Origin: JBBQCW01 sp038319025
GTDB lineage: Bacteria; Actinomycetota; Thermoleophilia; Solirubrobacterales; Solirubrobacteraceae
Length of the DNA stretch: 64,000 bases
Assembly (NCBI GenBank): GCA_038319025.1
Contig: JBBQCW010000001.1
Span: 62,001 to 126,000 of the forward strand
Direction: 5' to 3'
Position numbers and translations under genes: made by a program. Under the pieces are notes generated by a model that was not told where the DNA came from, made no database searches, and saw only the letters and a program-made list of their open reading frames with translations. Positions 1 through 7,592 of this stretch are shown here, piece after piece (the stretch's first letter is position 1; each line of letters begins with the position of its first letter).

Positions 1-1151
1 CCTTCACCAAGGGCACAGCAATCCGCGCGATGCAGGCCGGCACCGAAGCCGAGATCGACGACATCGGGTTCTTCAGCCCGCAGATGGTGCCCGCCAAGTA
101 CCTGGGCCCCGGTGAGGTCGGCTACGTGATCACCGGCATCAAGGACGTCACCCTCCTGCGGGTGGGCGACACGCTGACCACGCGCCATCACGGCGCCGTC
201 GAGGCGCTGCCCGGTTACAAAGACGTCAAGCCGATGGTGTTCTGCGGCCTGTTCCCGATCGAGTCCGACGACTACGGCAACCTGCGTGACGCGCTGGAGA
301 AGTTTTCTCTAAATGACGCCGCGCTGACGTGGGAGCCGGAGACGTCCGACGCCCTCGGTTTCGGCTTCCGGTGCGGCTTCCTCGGCCTGCTGCACATGGA
401 CATCGTGCGCGAGCGCCTGATGCGTGAGTACGACCTTGAACTGCTGGCCACGATGCCCTCGGTCGAGTTCGACATCAGCCTCAGCAACGGCGACGAGTTG
501 GAGATCCACAACCCGTCCGACATGCCGGATCCCGCGCGCATCTCCGAGATCCGCGAGCCGTACATCCGCGCCCAGATCCTGACGCCGAAGGAGTACGTCG
601 GCCAGGTGATGGAGCTGTGCCAGGAGCGGCGCGGCGAGCACGCCGGGATGCACTACCTCAGCTCCGAGCGCGTGCAGTTGACGTATGACCTGCCGCTGGT
701 GGAGATCGTCATGGACTTCTTCGATCAGCTCAAGTCGCGTACCCGCGGCTACGCGTCCTTTGACTATGAGATCACGGGCATGAAGCCTTCCGACCTCGTC
801 CGCCTCGATGTGCTGCTGGCCGGCGAACCGGTCGACGCGCTTTCGATGTTGGTGCACCGCGACAAGGCCTACGACATGGGCCGAATGCTCACGGAGAAGC
901 TGAAGGAGAAGATTCCGCGCCAGCAGTATGACGTGCCTATCCAGGCAGCCATAGGAGCGCATGTCGTCGCCCGCGAGACGGTCAAGGCCTTCCGCAAGGA
1001 CGTGATCGCCAAGTGCTACGGCGGCGATATCTCCCGTAAGCGCAAGCTGCTGGAGAAGCAGAAGGAAGGCAAGAAGCGGATGAAGCAGGTGGGCCGGGTG
1101 GAGATTCCCCAAGAGGCTTTCCTGGCCGTGCTGGAGCTGGGCGACTCGTAG
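1..1151 (+). CDS. lepA: Elongation factor 4 (LepA), 3' part
   Basis: The reading frame is open from the first base, so the 5' end (G domain) lies outside the window; about 383 C-terminal residues are present of a family usually near 600. LepA is a ribosome-bound GTPase that acts on the 70S ribosome during translation. What remains covers the beta-barrel domain II, the EF-G-like domains III and V, and the LepA-specific C-terminal domain. The last carries the hallmark DISRKRKLLEKQKEGKKRMK stretch followed by VEIPQEAFLAVL. The gene stands upstream of the hrcA-dnaJ group, as lepA often does, but with accessory genes between. Identification is confident; only the start is missing. Confidence 0.97.
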   Translation, partial: FTKGTAIRAMQAGTEAEIDDIGFFSPQMVPAKYLGPGEVGYVITGIKDVTLLRVGDTLTTRHHGAVEALPGYKDVKPMVFCGLFPIESDDYGNLRDALEKFSLNDAALTWEPETSDALGFGFRCGFLGLLHMDIVRERLMREYDLELLATMPSVEFDISLSNGDELEIHNPSDMPDPARISEIREPYIRAQILTPKEYVGQVMELCQERRGEHAGMHYLSSERVQLTYDLPLVEIVMDFFDQLKSRTRGYASFDYEITGMKPSDLVRLDVLLAGEPVDALSMLVHRDKAYDMGRMLTEKLKEKIPRQQYDVPIQAAIGAHVVARETVKAFRKDVIAKCYGGDISRKRKLLEKQKEGKKRMKQVGRVEIPQEAFLAVLELGDS

Positions 1152-1220
1152 CTTTTTCCCGCAGCGCCGGGCGATCGGCGATGATCACGCTTCGCCTCAC
1201 GACAACCGCCTGGAGCAGCC

Positions 1221-1610
1221 ATGGATGCAGCGCGCCTGAAGTCGATCCCCGTATTTGCCGATCTCGGTGATGACGCGCTGAACAGCATCGCCGCGCTCGC
1301 GTCGGAGGTCTCGGTGCCGCAGGGCAAGCAGTTGGTTCGCGAGGGCGATTACAGCTACGACCTCCTGGCGATTGAGGAGGGCACCGCGAGCGTCGAGCGC
1401 GGCGGGGCCACGGTGGCCGAGGTCGGTCCCGGCGACGTGATCGGTGAGATCGGCGTGATCGAAGGCGAGCAGCGCAACGCGACCGTCACCGCGACGTCGC
1501 CGATGTTGTTGATTACGCTCGACCACTGGGACATCGGCAAGCTGAACCGGCAGGTGCCTGAAGTGGTCGCCCGCCTGCGCGAGCTGATCCAGGCGCGCCA
1601 GAGCGCCTGA
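1221..1610 (+). CDS. Stand-alone cyclic nucleotide-binding domain protein
   Basis: This 129-aa protein is a single CRP-type cNMP-binding beta-roll with no DNA-binding helix-turn-helix and no membrane segment. The phosphate-binding cassette is visible near residues 73-88 (GDVIGEIGVIEGEQRNATV), close to the family GE-x(6)-R pattern. The ATG is preceded by GGAG, so the start is well supported. It probably acts as a small cytoplasmic sensor or partner protein; ligand and partner cannot be read from the sequence. It converges on the next gene with a 10-bp gap. A second stand-alone cNMP domain lies at 53381-53830. Confidence 0.85.
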   Translation: MDAARLKSIPVFADLGDDALNSIAALASEVSVPQGKQLVREGDYSYDLLAIEEGTASVERGGATVAEVGPGDVIGEIGVIEGEQRNATVTATSPMLLITLDHWDIGKLNRQVPEVVARLRELIQARQSA

Positions 1611-1620
1611 GCGTCCGAGG

Positions 1621-2859
1621 TCAGGCCACCGCGTCGGCCAGCGCCGCCGCCAGGTCGCCACGTGGGACGACCCTCACGCCCGACAGCCCGAGCCATCCCG
1701 CCATGAGCGCCAGCTCGGCCGCCAGTTCGGCCGCGGTCTCCGGCGGGGCGCCAGGCTGTGCATGCGCCGCTTGGACCCGCAGGACGCCGTCGGTGCGGTC
1801 GGCCTTCAGGTCGACCCGTGCGGCCAGTTCCTCGCCGAGCAGGAACGGCAGAACGTAATACCCGTGGATCCGCTCGGCGGCAGGGACGTAGATCTCCAGG
1901 CGGAACTTCATCCCGAACAGCTCCTCGGTGCGCGGGCGGAAGAAGACGAGCGAGTCGAACGGTGAGAGCAAGGCCCGGGCGCGGATGGCGCGCGGGCGGC
2001 GGGCATCCCGGTACAGGTAGGCAGGGCGCTCCCAGCCGCGGACGGCGATCGGGATCAGCTCGCCGCTGGCGACGAGCGCGGCGATTGCCGGACGTGACTG
2101 TGCAGGGCGCAAGCGGAAGTAGTCGCGCAGGTCGGGCTCGGTGGCAACGCCCAGCGCGCGTGCGGCGATCCCGATCAGGCCGCGGGCGGCCTCCTCCGGT
2201 GTGGGGTCAGGGGCGCCGAACACGTCCGGGGGGACGACGCGGTCGGTCAGGTCGTAGCGGCGCTCGAACTGGTTCGTACGGCCTGCCGCCGTCACGGTGC
2301 CGGCCCAGAACAGGCACTCCAGCGCGCTCTTGACCGGGCTCCAGTTCCAACCCCACCCGTCGGTCGGGCGTACGCCGTGCTCGGTCAGGGCCGCAGCCAC
2401 CCCGGCTGTGGTGAGCGGTCCCCGTTCGGCCACCTCGTCGCGGACCGCGGCCACGATGTCAGGGCGCTCCTGGGCCACGCGCTGCATGCCGCCCCAGCTT
2501 TTGGTGCCGGCCTCGGCCATCCGCCACCGGAGCAGTCGATGGGTGGCGGGCGCCACAAACGAGGCCTCGTGGGCCCAGTACTCCAAGAGGCGCCGCGGGC
2601 GTCGCTCGGCTGCGCGCGTGAGCAGGGTGGTGTCGTACGGGCCCAGGCGGCTGAACAGCGGAAGCAAGTGGCTGCGCGACACGACGTTGACCGAGTCGAT
2701 CTGGATGACGCCGAGCCTGTCAATCGTCCGCTGGACTTGACGCATAGTGACCGCGCCCGTCGGCCGTGGTTCACCGAATCCCTGCGCGGCCAGCGCGATC
2801 CGTCGCGCTTGGGGAAGGGAGATGGACGCCTCGGGGCGGTGGTCAGGGCGACGGGCCAC
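1621..2859 (-). CDS. YcaQ/AlkX-like winged-helix (HTH_42) protein
   Basis: The product resembles the crosslink/DNA glycosylase YcaQ family, winged-helix proteins that act on interstrand crosslinks and alkylated DNA. Visible family features are the N-terminal LPQARRIALAAQGF helix, IQIDSVNVVSRSHLLPLFSRLG, and the late LLSPFDSLVFFRPRTEELF segment. The open frame runs further upstream to 2958, but that part overlaps the HxlR gene. I chose the GTG at 2859, 7 bp after the HxlR stop, giving 412 aa; no good ribosome site is visible. The two genes are probably cotranscribed. The family call is good; glycosylase activity is inferred from the family. Confidence 0.8.
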   Translation of the reverse strand: MARRPDHRPEASISLPQARRIALAAQGFGEPRPTGAVTMRQVQRTIDRLGVIQIDSVNVVSRSHLLPLFSRLGPYDTTLLTRAAERRPRRLLEYWAHEASFVAPATHRLLRWRMAEAGTKSWGGMQRVAQERPDIVAAVRDEVAERGPLTTAGVAAALTEHGVRPTDGWGWNWSPVKSALECLFWAGTVTAAGRTNQFERRYDLTDRVVPPDVFGAPDPTPEEAARGLIGIAARALGVATEPDLRDYFRLRPAQSRPAIAALVASGELIPIAVRGWERPAYLYRDARRPRAIRARALLSPFDSLVFFRPRTEELFGMKFRLEIYVPAAERIHGYYVLPFLLGEELAARVDLKADRTDGVLRVQAAHAQPGAPPETAAELAAELALMAGWLGLSGVRVVPRGDLAAALADAVA

Positions 2860-2866
2860 GACGGGG

Positions 2867-3166
2867 TCAGGCGGCGGGGCCCGGCCGCCAGCGGCGGGCG
2901 AAGTCGTTGAGTGGAGCGAGATGGGTGAGCAGTTCACGGCCCTGAGCGGTGAGGGCATAACCGGCGGCGGTGTTCTCGGTCAGCCCGGCCGCCGCGAGGT
3001 CGCTCAGGCGAGCCGTCAGGACGCTGGTGGACATCTCACCGCAGGCGGTACGCAGCGCTCCGAATGGTTGCGGGTCCTCGCGCAGCTCCCACAGGACCCG
3101 CAGCGTCCAGCGGCGTCCGAGGAGATCGAGCAGGTCGCTGATCGCGTGGCGATGAGTTGGCGGCAC
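2867..3166 (-). CDS. HxlR-family winged-helix transcriptional regulator
   Basis: A 99-aa HxlR/MarR-like regulator with the core LLDLLGRRWTLRVLWELRED, then FGALR and a recognition-helix region (MSTSVLTARLSDLAAAGL), ending in YALTAQGRELL. The open frame extends upstream through the divergent gene, so the GTG at 3166 was taken as start. The N-terminal Cys common in HxlR sensors is just upstream of this start, so redox sensing is uncertain. It is divergent from the carboxymuconolactone-decarboxylase-like gene and probably controls it through the inverted repeat at 3195-3209. Confidence 0.85.
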   Translation of the reverse strand: MPPTHRHAISDLLDLLGRRWTLRVLWELREDPQPFGALRTACGEMSTSVLTARLSDLAAAGLTENTAAGYALTAQGRELLTHLAPLNDFARRWRPGPAA

Positions 3167-3194
3167 TTCGAAAAGCAAAGCACATCGGCGTATG

Positions 3195-3209
3195 CTTCGG
3201 AAATCGAAG
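3195..3209. promoter_or_regulatory. Inverted repeat, candidate HxlR operator, next to a -10 box
   Basis: CTTCG-GAAAT-CGAAG is a perfect 5-bp inverted repeat. A related half (ACTTCG) occurs at 3165-3170. The repeat ends just before TAACAT (3210-3215), a plausible -10 for the rightward gene, so a bound regulator would block that promoter. Assignment to HxlR rests on position only. Confidence 0.45.
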
Positions 3210-3238
3210 TAACATGATCTCGATCCCAGGAGGTTCCT

Positions 3239-3793
3239 GTGCCCCGACTTGCCCCCGTCGCTGAGCCGTACGACGAGAAGACCGCCGACACGCTGCGCCG
3301 GCTGATGGGCGGGGTCGACGCCGAGCCGCTGGCGCTGTTTCGGACGATCGCCCATCACGACGTGATGCTGGAGCGATTCCGCCAGCTCGGGTCCACGCTG
3401 CTGTCCTTTGGCCGCCTGGACCCGATCGACCGGGAAACCGTCATCCACCGGGTGACCGCCCGCTGCGGGGCCGAATACGAGTGGGGCGTCCATGCGGCCG
3501 CGTTTGCGGGACCACTCGGGCTCGGCGAGGACTGGCTGGCCGCGACCGTCCACGCGGCCCCCGCCGACGTGGCGGATGAGCGCACCGCGCTGCTGTTCGC
3601 GGTGGTGGACGACCTGCACGACACCGGCACGCTGTCGGAAGCCACGTGGGACAGCGCTCGCGCGGCTTACGCCGACGATCAGCTCGTCGAGCTGGTCTGC
3701 TTGGTCGGCTTCTACCACCTCGTCTCGTTCGTCTGCCGCGGGTTCGCCGTCGAGCCGGAACCGTGGGCGGCGCGGTTCCCTGCGGCTTCTTGA
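3239..3793 (+). CDS. Carboxymuconolactone decarboxylase (CMD)-family protein
   Basis: A 184-aa all-helical CMD/AhpD-like protein. The diagnostic stretch RETVIHRVTARCGAEYEWGV followed by H lies near residues 62-82 and matches the E-x-C-x-EYEW-x-x-H pattern of this superfamily; the AhpD CxxC redox pair is absent. Members are decarboxylases, peroxidase-related proteins or unknown, so the substrate is not predictable. A strong AGGAGG (3228-3233) five bases before the GTG fixes the start, unlike the many leaderless genes here. Divergence from an HxlR regulator suggests induction by a small reactive compound. Confidence 0.82.
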   Translation: MPRLAPVAEPYDEKTADTLRRLMGGVDAEPLALFRTIAHHDVMLERFRQLGSTLLSFGRLDPIDRETVIHRVTARCGAEYEWGVHAAAFAGPLGLGEDWLAATVHAAPADVADERTALLFAVVDDLHDTGTLSEATWDSARAAYADDQLVELVCLVGFYHLVSFVCRGFAVEPEPWAARFPAAS

Positions 3794-3861
3794 ACGAACC
3801 TTGGTCGGTTCTGGACCGCTGTGGTTCACGGTTCACCACGGTTCGCGGTGGGGCGCGGCGG

Positions 3862-3867
3862 TAGATT
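3862..3867 (+). promoter_or_regulatory. -10 box of a leaderless promoter (SDR gene)
   Basis: TAGATT lies six bases before the ATG at 3874 with no Shine-Dalgarno between, so transcription would start at the initiation codon. Confidence 0.6.
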
Positions 3868-3873
3868 GACGCC

Positions 3874-4671
3874 ATGCCCGGCGAACCGCTCGATCTAGGC
3901 CTCAAAGGCGCGCGCGCCATCGTCACCGGGGCCAGTAAGGGCATCGGCTTGGCCACCGCGCGGCGGCTCGCGGCCGAGGGCGGCAGCGTCCTGCTCGTGG
4001 CCCGCAACGCGGCCGAGGTCGGGGCCGCGGCCGAGGAGGTGGGGGGCGAGTTCCTGGCTTGCGACGTGACCGACGCCGATGCCGACGCCCGCATCATCGC
4101 CACGGCGGCGGAGCAGATGGGCGGCCTCGACATCCTGGTCAACAACGCGGGGACGTCGTTCGCTCGCGGCCTGGACGACCTCACCGACACCGACTGGCAG
4201 CTGCTGTGGGACCTGCACGTGATGGCCCCGATGCGGCTCATGCGCGCCGCGGCACCGATCATGGCCGCCAACGACTACGGGCGGATCGTGAACGTCTGTT
4301 CCAGCGCCGGCAAGCGCCCGTCGCTCAGCAACGCGGCCTACTCGGTGACCAAGTCCGCGCAACTCTCGCTCAGCCGCGTCTTCGCCGAGACGTGGGCGGC
4401 CCGCGGCGTCAACGTGAACGCGGTGGCTCCTGGGGCGACGGCGAGCCCGCTGTGGATGGCCGATGGCGGCATGGCCGACCAGACGGCGGCGATGCGCGGC
4501 CTCACCCGTGAGCAGGCGATGGACGCGCAACGTGAGCGCATTCCGCAGGGACGGTTCGCCACGCCGGAGGAGGTCGCCGACGTAATCGTCTTCCTGTGCT
4601 CGGCCGCTGCCGGCGCGGTAGTGGGCGCCGCCTGGTCGGTCGACGGTGGCACCGTCCCCGTGATGATCTAG
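3874..4671 (+). CDS. Short-chain dehydrogenase/reductase
   Basis: A 265-aa classical SDR. The Rossmann motif TGASKGIG is at residues 18-25, NNAG near 90, the catalytic Ser in NVCSSAGK and the Tyr-Lys pair in AYSVTKSA. The C-terminal SAAAGAVVGAAWSVDGGTVP is typical of FabG-like enzymes. It should oxidise or reduce a carbonyl/alcohol with NAD(P)H in the cytosol; the substrate is unknown. Its stop overlaps the stop of the convergent gene by four bases (CTAG). Confidence 0.9.
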   Translation: MPGEPLDLGLKGARAIVTGASKGIGLATARRLAAEGGSVLLVARNAAEVGAAAEEVGGEFLACDVTDADADARIIATAAEQMGGLDILVNNAGTSFARGLDDLTDTDWQLLWDLHVMAPMRLMRAAAPIMAANDYGRIVNVCSSAGKRPSLSNAAYSVTKSAQLSLSRVFAETWAARGVNVNAVAPGATASPLWMADGGMADQTAAMRGLTREQAMDAQRERIPQGRFATPEEVADVIVFLCSAAAGAVVGAAWSVDGGTVPVMI

Positions 4672-5159
4672 CCGCCGGACAGCACCCGCTGTTTCTGCGC
4701 GGCGAACTCCTCCTCGCTGAGCGCGCCGCTCTGGCGCATCTGGTCGAGCTTGGCCAGCTGATCGATCGGATCCGGCGCGGCCGGTGCCGGCGCGGCCACG
4801 ACCGCCACCTGTCCCACTCCGGCGCCGTCGGGTCCGAAGGCATCCCCGAAAATCGCCACGATCTGCTGCCGAGCCTCGGCCCCACCGTCGATCGTCGCGT
4901 AGGCGAACTCGGTCGGGTCCTCGGCGTCAAACCAGATCGGGTAGCGCTGGCCCGCCTGGGGGATTGCGGTGCGGCTGACGGTGGCCTTCTTGCGCCCTTC
5001 AAAGGCCGCCGACCCGTCGAGCGGGGCGATCGAGAACGTGATCACGACGCGCGGGTTCTCGTTGATCGTCGTCCCGGTGTCCTGGACGTTCATGACGGTG
5101 CCCACGCCCTTCAGGCCGGACTCCATCAAGTTCGCCGCACGCTTCTTCTTGTTGAACAT
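4668..5159 (-). CDS. Small beta-domain protein with C-terminal SHOCT motif
   Basis: This 163-aa protein begins MFNKKKRAANLMESGLKGVG after a clear AGGAG site. Residues 15-95 look like a beta-rich DUF3592-like domain ending in PIWFDAEDPTEFAYAT. A short Ala/Pro linker follows, and the last 30 residues (DQLAKLDQMRQSGALSEEEF, ending KQRVLSGG) form a SHOCT motif, a short module common at protein C-termini. It has no signal peptide or membrane helix. The beta domain resembles the whole of the 119-aa protein at 19322-19681. Function is unknown. Confidence 0.8.
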   Translation of the reverse strand: MFNKKKRAANLMESGLKGVGTVMNVQDTGTTINENPRVVITFSIAPLDGSAAFEGRKKATVSRTAIPQAGQRYPIWFDAEDPTEFAYATIDGGAEARQQIVAIFGDAFGPDGAGVGQVAVVAAPAPAAPDPIDQLAKLDQMRQSGALSEEEFAAQKQRVLSGG

Positions 5160-5239
5160 GCCTGCTCCTGACTGTGGAGATTGGCGCGAGCCGCGGGGCT
5201 CGCCCTCGCGACTGACCGTTCCACGCGGCGGGCCGTGCG

Positions 5240-6634
5240 TCAACCGTTCAACAGCGGGCCCAGCCGACGAACGCCTTCGGCCAGTAGGTCTGGAGGGGCG
5301 CAACCAAAGGTCAGGCGCAGGTGCGGGCCCGGCGGCTCGGCAGCGAACCATGGGCGTCCGGGAACGACCACGACTCCGCGGCCGACCGCCTCCGCGGCGA
5401 GGGCTACGTCGTCGGTCCCCGGCGGTAGTTCAAGCCACAGGTGCAGTCCTCCGCGGGGCCGGCCGACGATCCGAGTGCTCGGCAGGTCACGCTCGACCGC
5501 GGCTACCAGAGCATCGCGTCGGTCAGCCAGCGCGCGCCGCAAAGCACGCAGATGAGTGCGCCAAGCCGGCGAGCCAACGAGTTCCAACGCGGCCGCTTGG
5601 AGCGGGCCGGACACAAAGAAGTCGTCGATGATCCGCGCCGTTCGCAGGCGCGCGCCGGCGGCGCCTCGGGCCGCCACCGCCCCGACGCGCAGACCCGGCG
5701 CCGCCGACTTGGTCAAGGACCGCAGGTAGATCACGTGACCGTCGCGATCGTGGGCGACCAGCGGCGCGGGCGGGTCGGCGTCGATCGCCAGATCACGGGC
5801 CCAGTCGTCCTCGATGAGGAAGGCCCCCGCCCGCTGGGCCACCGCCACGACCTCTCGGCGGCGATCTTCGGCCAGCAGCGCACCGCCCGGGTTGGCGAAC
5901 GTGGGCTGCAGATAGGCCAGCCGGGAGCCGGTGCGGGCGAAGGTCGCCGCCAGCATCTCGGGCACCACGCCGTCGGCGTCGGTCGGAACCGGTACGGGGA
6001 CGAGGCCCGCCGAGCGCGCCGCGGCGAGTACCCCTAGGTAGGTAGGTGACTCGACCAGCAGCGGCTCGCCGGGGGAGGCAAAGGCCCGCAGGGTGGTGGC
6101 GAGCGCCGCCTGTCCACCGGGGCACACGATCACGTCATGCCCCTGCATCAGGCCGCCGGCTTCGTGGGCGAACCACGCCCGCAGTTCGGGGTCCCCTTCG
6201 ACCGGCCCACGAGCCCACGCGCCCGGGCGTCGTGACGCCCGGGCCAGTGCGCGGGAGACGGCTCCGATCGGCTGCAGAGCGGGCTCGAGGTATCCGGACG
6301 AAAGGGGAATGGCCCCGGGGCGAGGGAGCGCCAGGAGCGTGTCGAGGCCGTTGGCATCGACCGACGTAGCTCCTAGGGCGAGCTCTTGCCAGCGCAGATC
6401 CGGAGCTGCCCCCGTCACGGCGCCGCGGCCGGCGATGAAAGTCCCCCGACCCGGATGGGCCTCCACGACGCCGGCGGCTGACAGCGCGCTCACGGCCCGT
6501 TGCACGGTGACCGGGCTGGCCCCGTGCCGTGCGGCCAGATCGCGGATCGAGGGGAGGCGTGCGCCCGGCGCGCCGCTGCGCGCAGCCGCCCCGAGTTCCT
6601 CCAGCACGCTCAAGTAACTGTTATTCTCAGGCAT
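5240..6634 (-). CDS. MocR-type regulator: GntR winged helix fused to aminotransferase fold
   Basis: At 464 aa it has a GntR winged helix at about residues 20-75 (LPSIRDLAARHGASPVTVQR, then GRGTFI) and a class I aminotransferase domain from about 110 to the end. The PLP lysine is in SLTKSAAPGLRVG. MocR proteins sense PLP or an amine-derived aldimine and control nearby amino-acid, vitamin B6 or export genes. It is divergent from an EamA exporter and shares a CATG with it, so the exporter is the likely target. The ATG at 6634 has no ribosome site and a slightly later start is possible. Confidence 0.9.
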   Translation of the reverse strand: MPENNSYLSVLEELGAAARSGAPGARLPSIRDLAARHGASPVTVQRAVSALSAAGVVEAHPGRGTFIAGRGAVTGAAPDLRWQELALGATSVDANGLDTLLALPRPGAIPLSSGYLEPALQPIGAVSRALARASRRPGAWARGPVEGDPELRAWFAHEAGGLMQGHDVIVCPGGQAALATTLRAFASPGEPLLVESPTYLGVLAAARSAGLVPVPVPTDADGVVPEMLAATFARTGSRLAYLQPTFANPGGALLAEDRRREVVAVAQRAGAFLIEDDWARDLAIDADPPAPLVAHDRDGHVIYLRSLTKSAAPGLRVGAVAARGAAGARLRTARIIDDFFVSGPLQAAALELVGSPAWRTHLRALRRALADRRDALVAAVERDLPSTRIVGRPRGGLHLWLELPPGTDDVALAAEAVGRGVVVVPGRPWFAAEPPGPHLRLTFGCAPPDLLAEGVRRLGPLLNG

Positions 6635-6655
6635 GAGTACAACGAGTAACGTTAT
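6614..6655. promoter_or_regulatory. Shared MocR/EamA control region with two copies of GTAAC-(T)-GTTAT
   Basis: GTAACTGTTAT (6614-6624) and GTAACGTTAT (6646-6655) lie 32 bp apart, about three helical turns, on either side of the shared start CATG (6632-6635). TATTCT at 6622-6627 is a good leaderless -10 for the rightward gene. Paired direct repeats are typical of MocR operators; the assignment is inferred. Confidence 0.5.
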
Positions 6656-7556
6656 CGTACCCAGCGAGGTCACGCAGGGGCCACGCACGCAGGCCCGCCC
6701 CAAGCTCGGAGCCGGCGTCCTCCTCGGGCTTCTCGGTGTCGTGGGCTTCTCGTTGTCGCTTCCGGCGACGCGGCTTGCGGTCGCCGATCTGGATCCGTGG
6801 CTGGTGGCCTTCGGCCGCGCCGCCGTGGCCGCCGTTGGCGCCGCGATGGTGCTCATAGTGGGGCGGGCACCGCTCCCGTCCCGGGCGCAGATGCGGTCGC
6901 TGCTGATCGTCGCGCTGGGAGTCGTCGTGGGCTTCCCGCTGTTCAGTTCGCTGGCTCTGCACGAACGCACTGCGGCTCACGGCGCGGTGATCATCGCCGT
7001 ACTGCCGATCGCGACAGCGCTGTGGGCGCTGTCGCGAGCCGGTGAACGGCCGACCCGGGCGTTCTGGATCGCCTCGGTCGTAGGGATGCTCGCCGTCCTG
7101 GCGTTCGCGGCGACGGCCGGCGCGGGTGGGTTAGGACTCGCTGACGGTTTCCTGCTCCTGGCCGTCGCGCTCGGGGGCTTGGGCTACGCCGAGGGCGGCA
7201 CTCTGGCGCGCGACCTGGGCGGGGCACGCACGATCTGCTGGGCTCTGATCGTGGCCTTGCCTCTGACCCTCCCGATCACCATCGGGGTGGCGGCCTGGAC
7301 CGGGTTGCACGCTTCGCCCTCAGCCTGGTTGGGCTTTGCGTACGTAGCGCTGATCTCCATGTTTGTGGCCTTCTTCGCCTGGTACGCGGGGCTGGCCCGC
7401 GGCGGCGTAGCCCGAATCGGCCAAGTGCAGTTGGCCCAGCCGGTGCTCACGCTCCTCTGGGCCGCCCTGTTCCTGGGCGAGGTCGTTACGGGGCCGACGA
7501 TCCTCGCCGCGCTGGCCGTTCTGGCCTGCGCCGTGGCCACCCAACGCGCGCGCTGA
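6633..7556 (+). CDS. EamA/DMT-superfamily transporter
   Basis: A 307-aa membrane protein with about ten hydrophobic segments in two EamA repeats, the usual size for a DMT exporter. Segment one is GVLLGLLGVVGFSLSLPATR and the second repeat starts near residue 160. Relatives export amino acids and small metabolites across the cytoplasmic membrane. The start lies five bases after TATTCT and shares a CATG with the divergent MocR gene. Regulation by that MocR protein, and hence an amine or amino-acid substrate, is a reasonable inference. Confidence 0.88.
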   Translation: MSTTSNVIVPSEVTQGPRTQARPKLGAGVLLGLLGVVGFSLSLPATRLAVADLDPWLVAFGRAAVAAVGAAMVLIVGRAPLPSRAQMRSLLIVALGVVVGFPLFSSLALHERTAAHGAVIIAVLPIATALWALSRAGERPTRAFWIASVVGMLAVLAFAATAGAGGLGLADGFLLLAVALGGLGYAEGGTLARDLGGARTICWALIVALPLTLPITIGVAAWTGLHASPSAWLGFAYVALISMFVAFFAWYAGLARGGVARIGQVQLAQPVLTLLWAALFLGEVVTGPTILAALAVLACAVATQRAR

Positions 7557-7580
7557 CACCGGCCCAGCGGCCGCGCTCCC

Positions 7581-7586
7581 TACCAT
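7581..7586 (+). promoter_or_regulatory. -10 box of a leaderless hrcA promoter
   Basis: TACCAT lies six bases before the GTG start at 7593 with no ribosome site between. No CIRCE element (TTAGCACTC-N9-GAGTGCTAA) is visible in the short intergenic region. Confidence 0.6.
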
Positions 7587-7592
7587 GGGGGC

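Noticed and set aside
7557..7592. CIRCE element upstream of hrcA
   Set aside because: No TTAGCACTC-N9-GAGTGCTAA or near match is visible in the 36-base gap.
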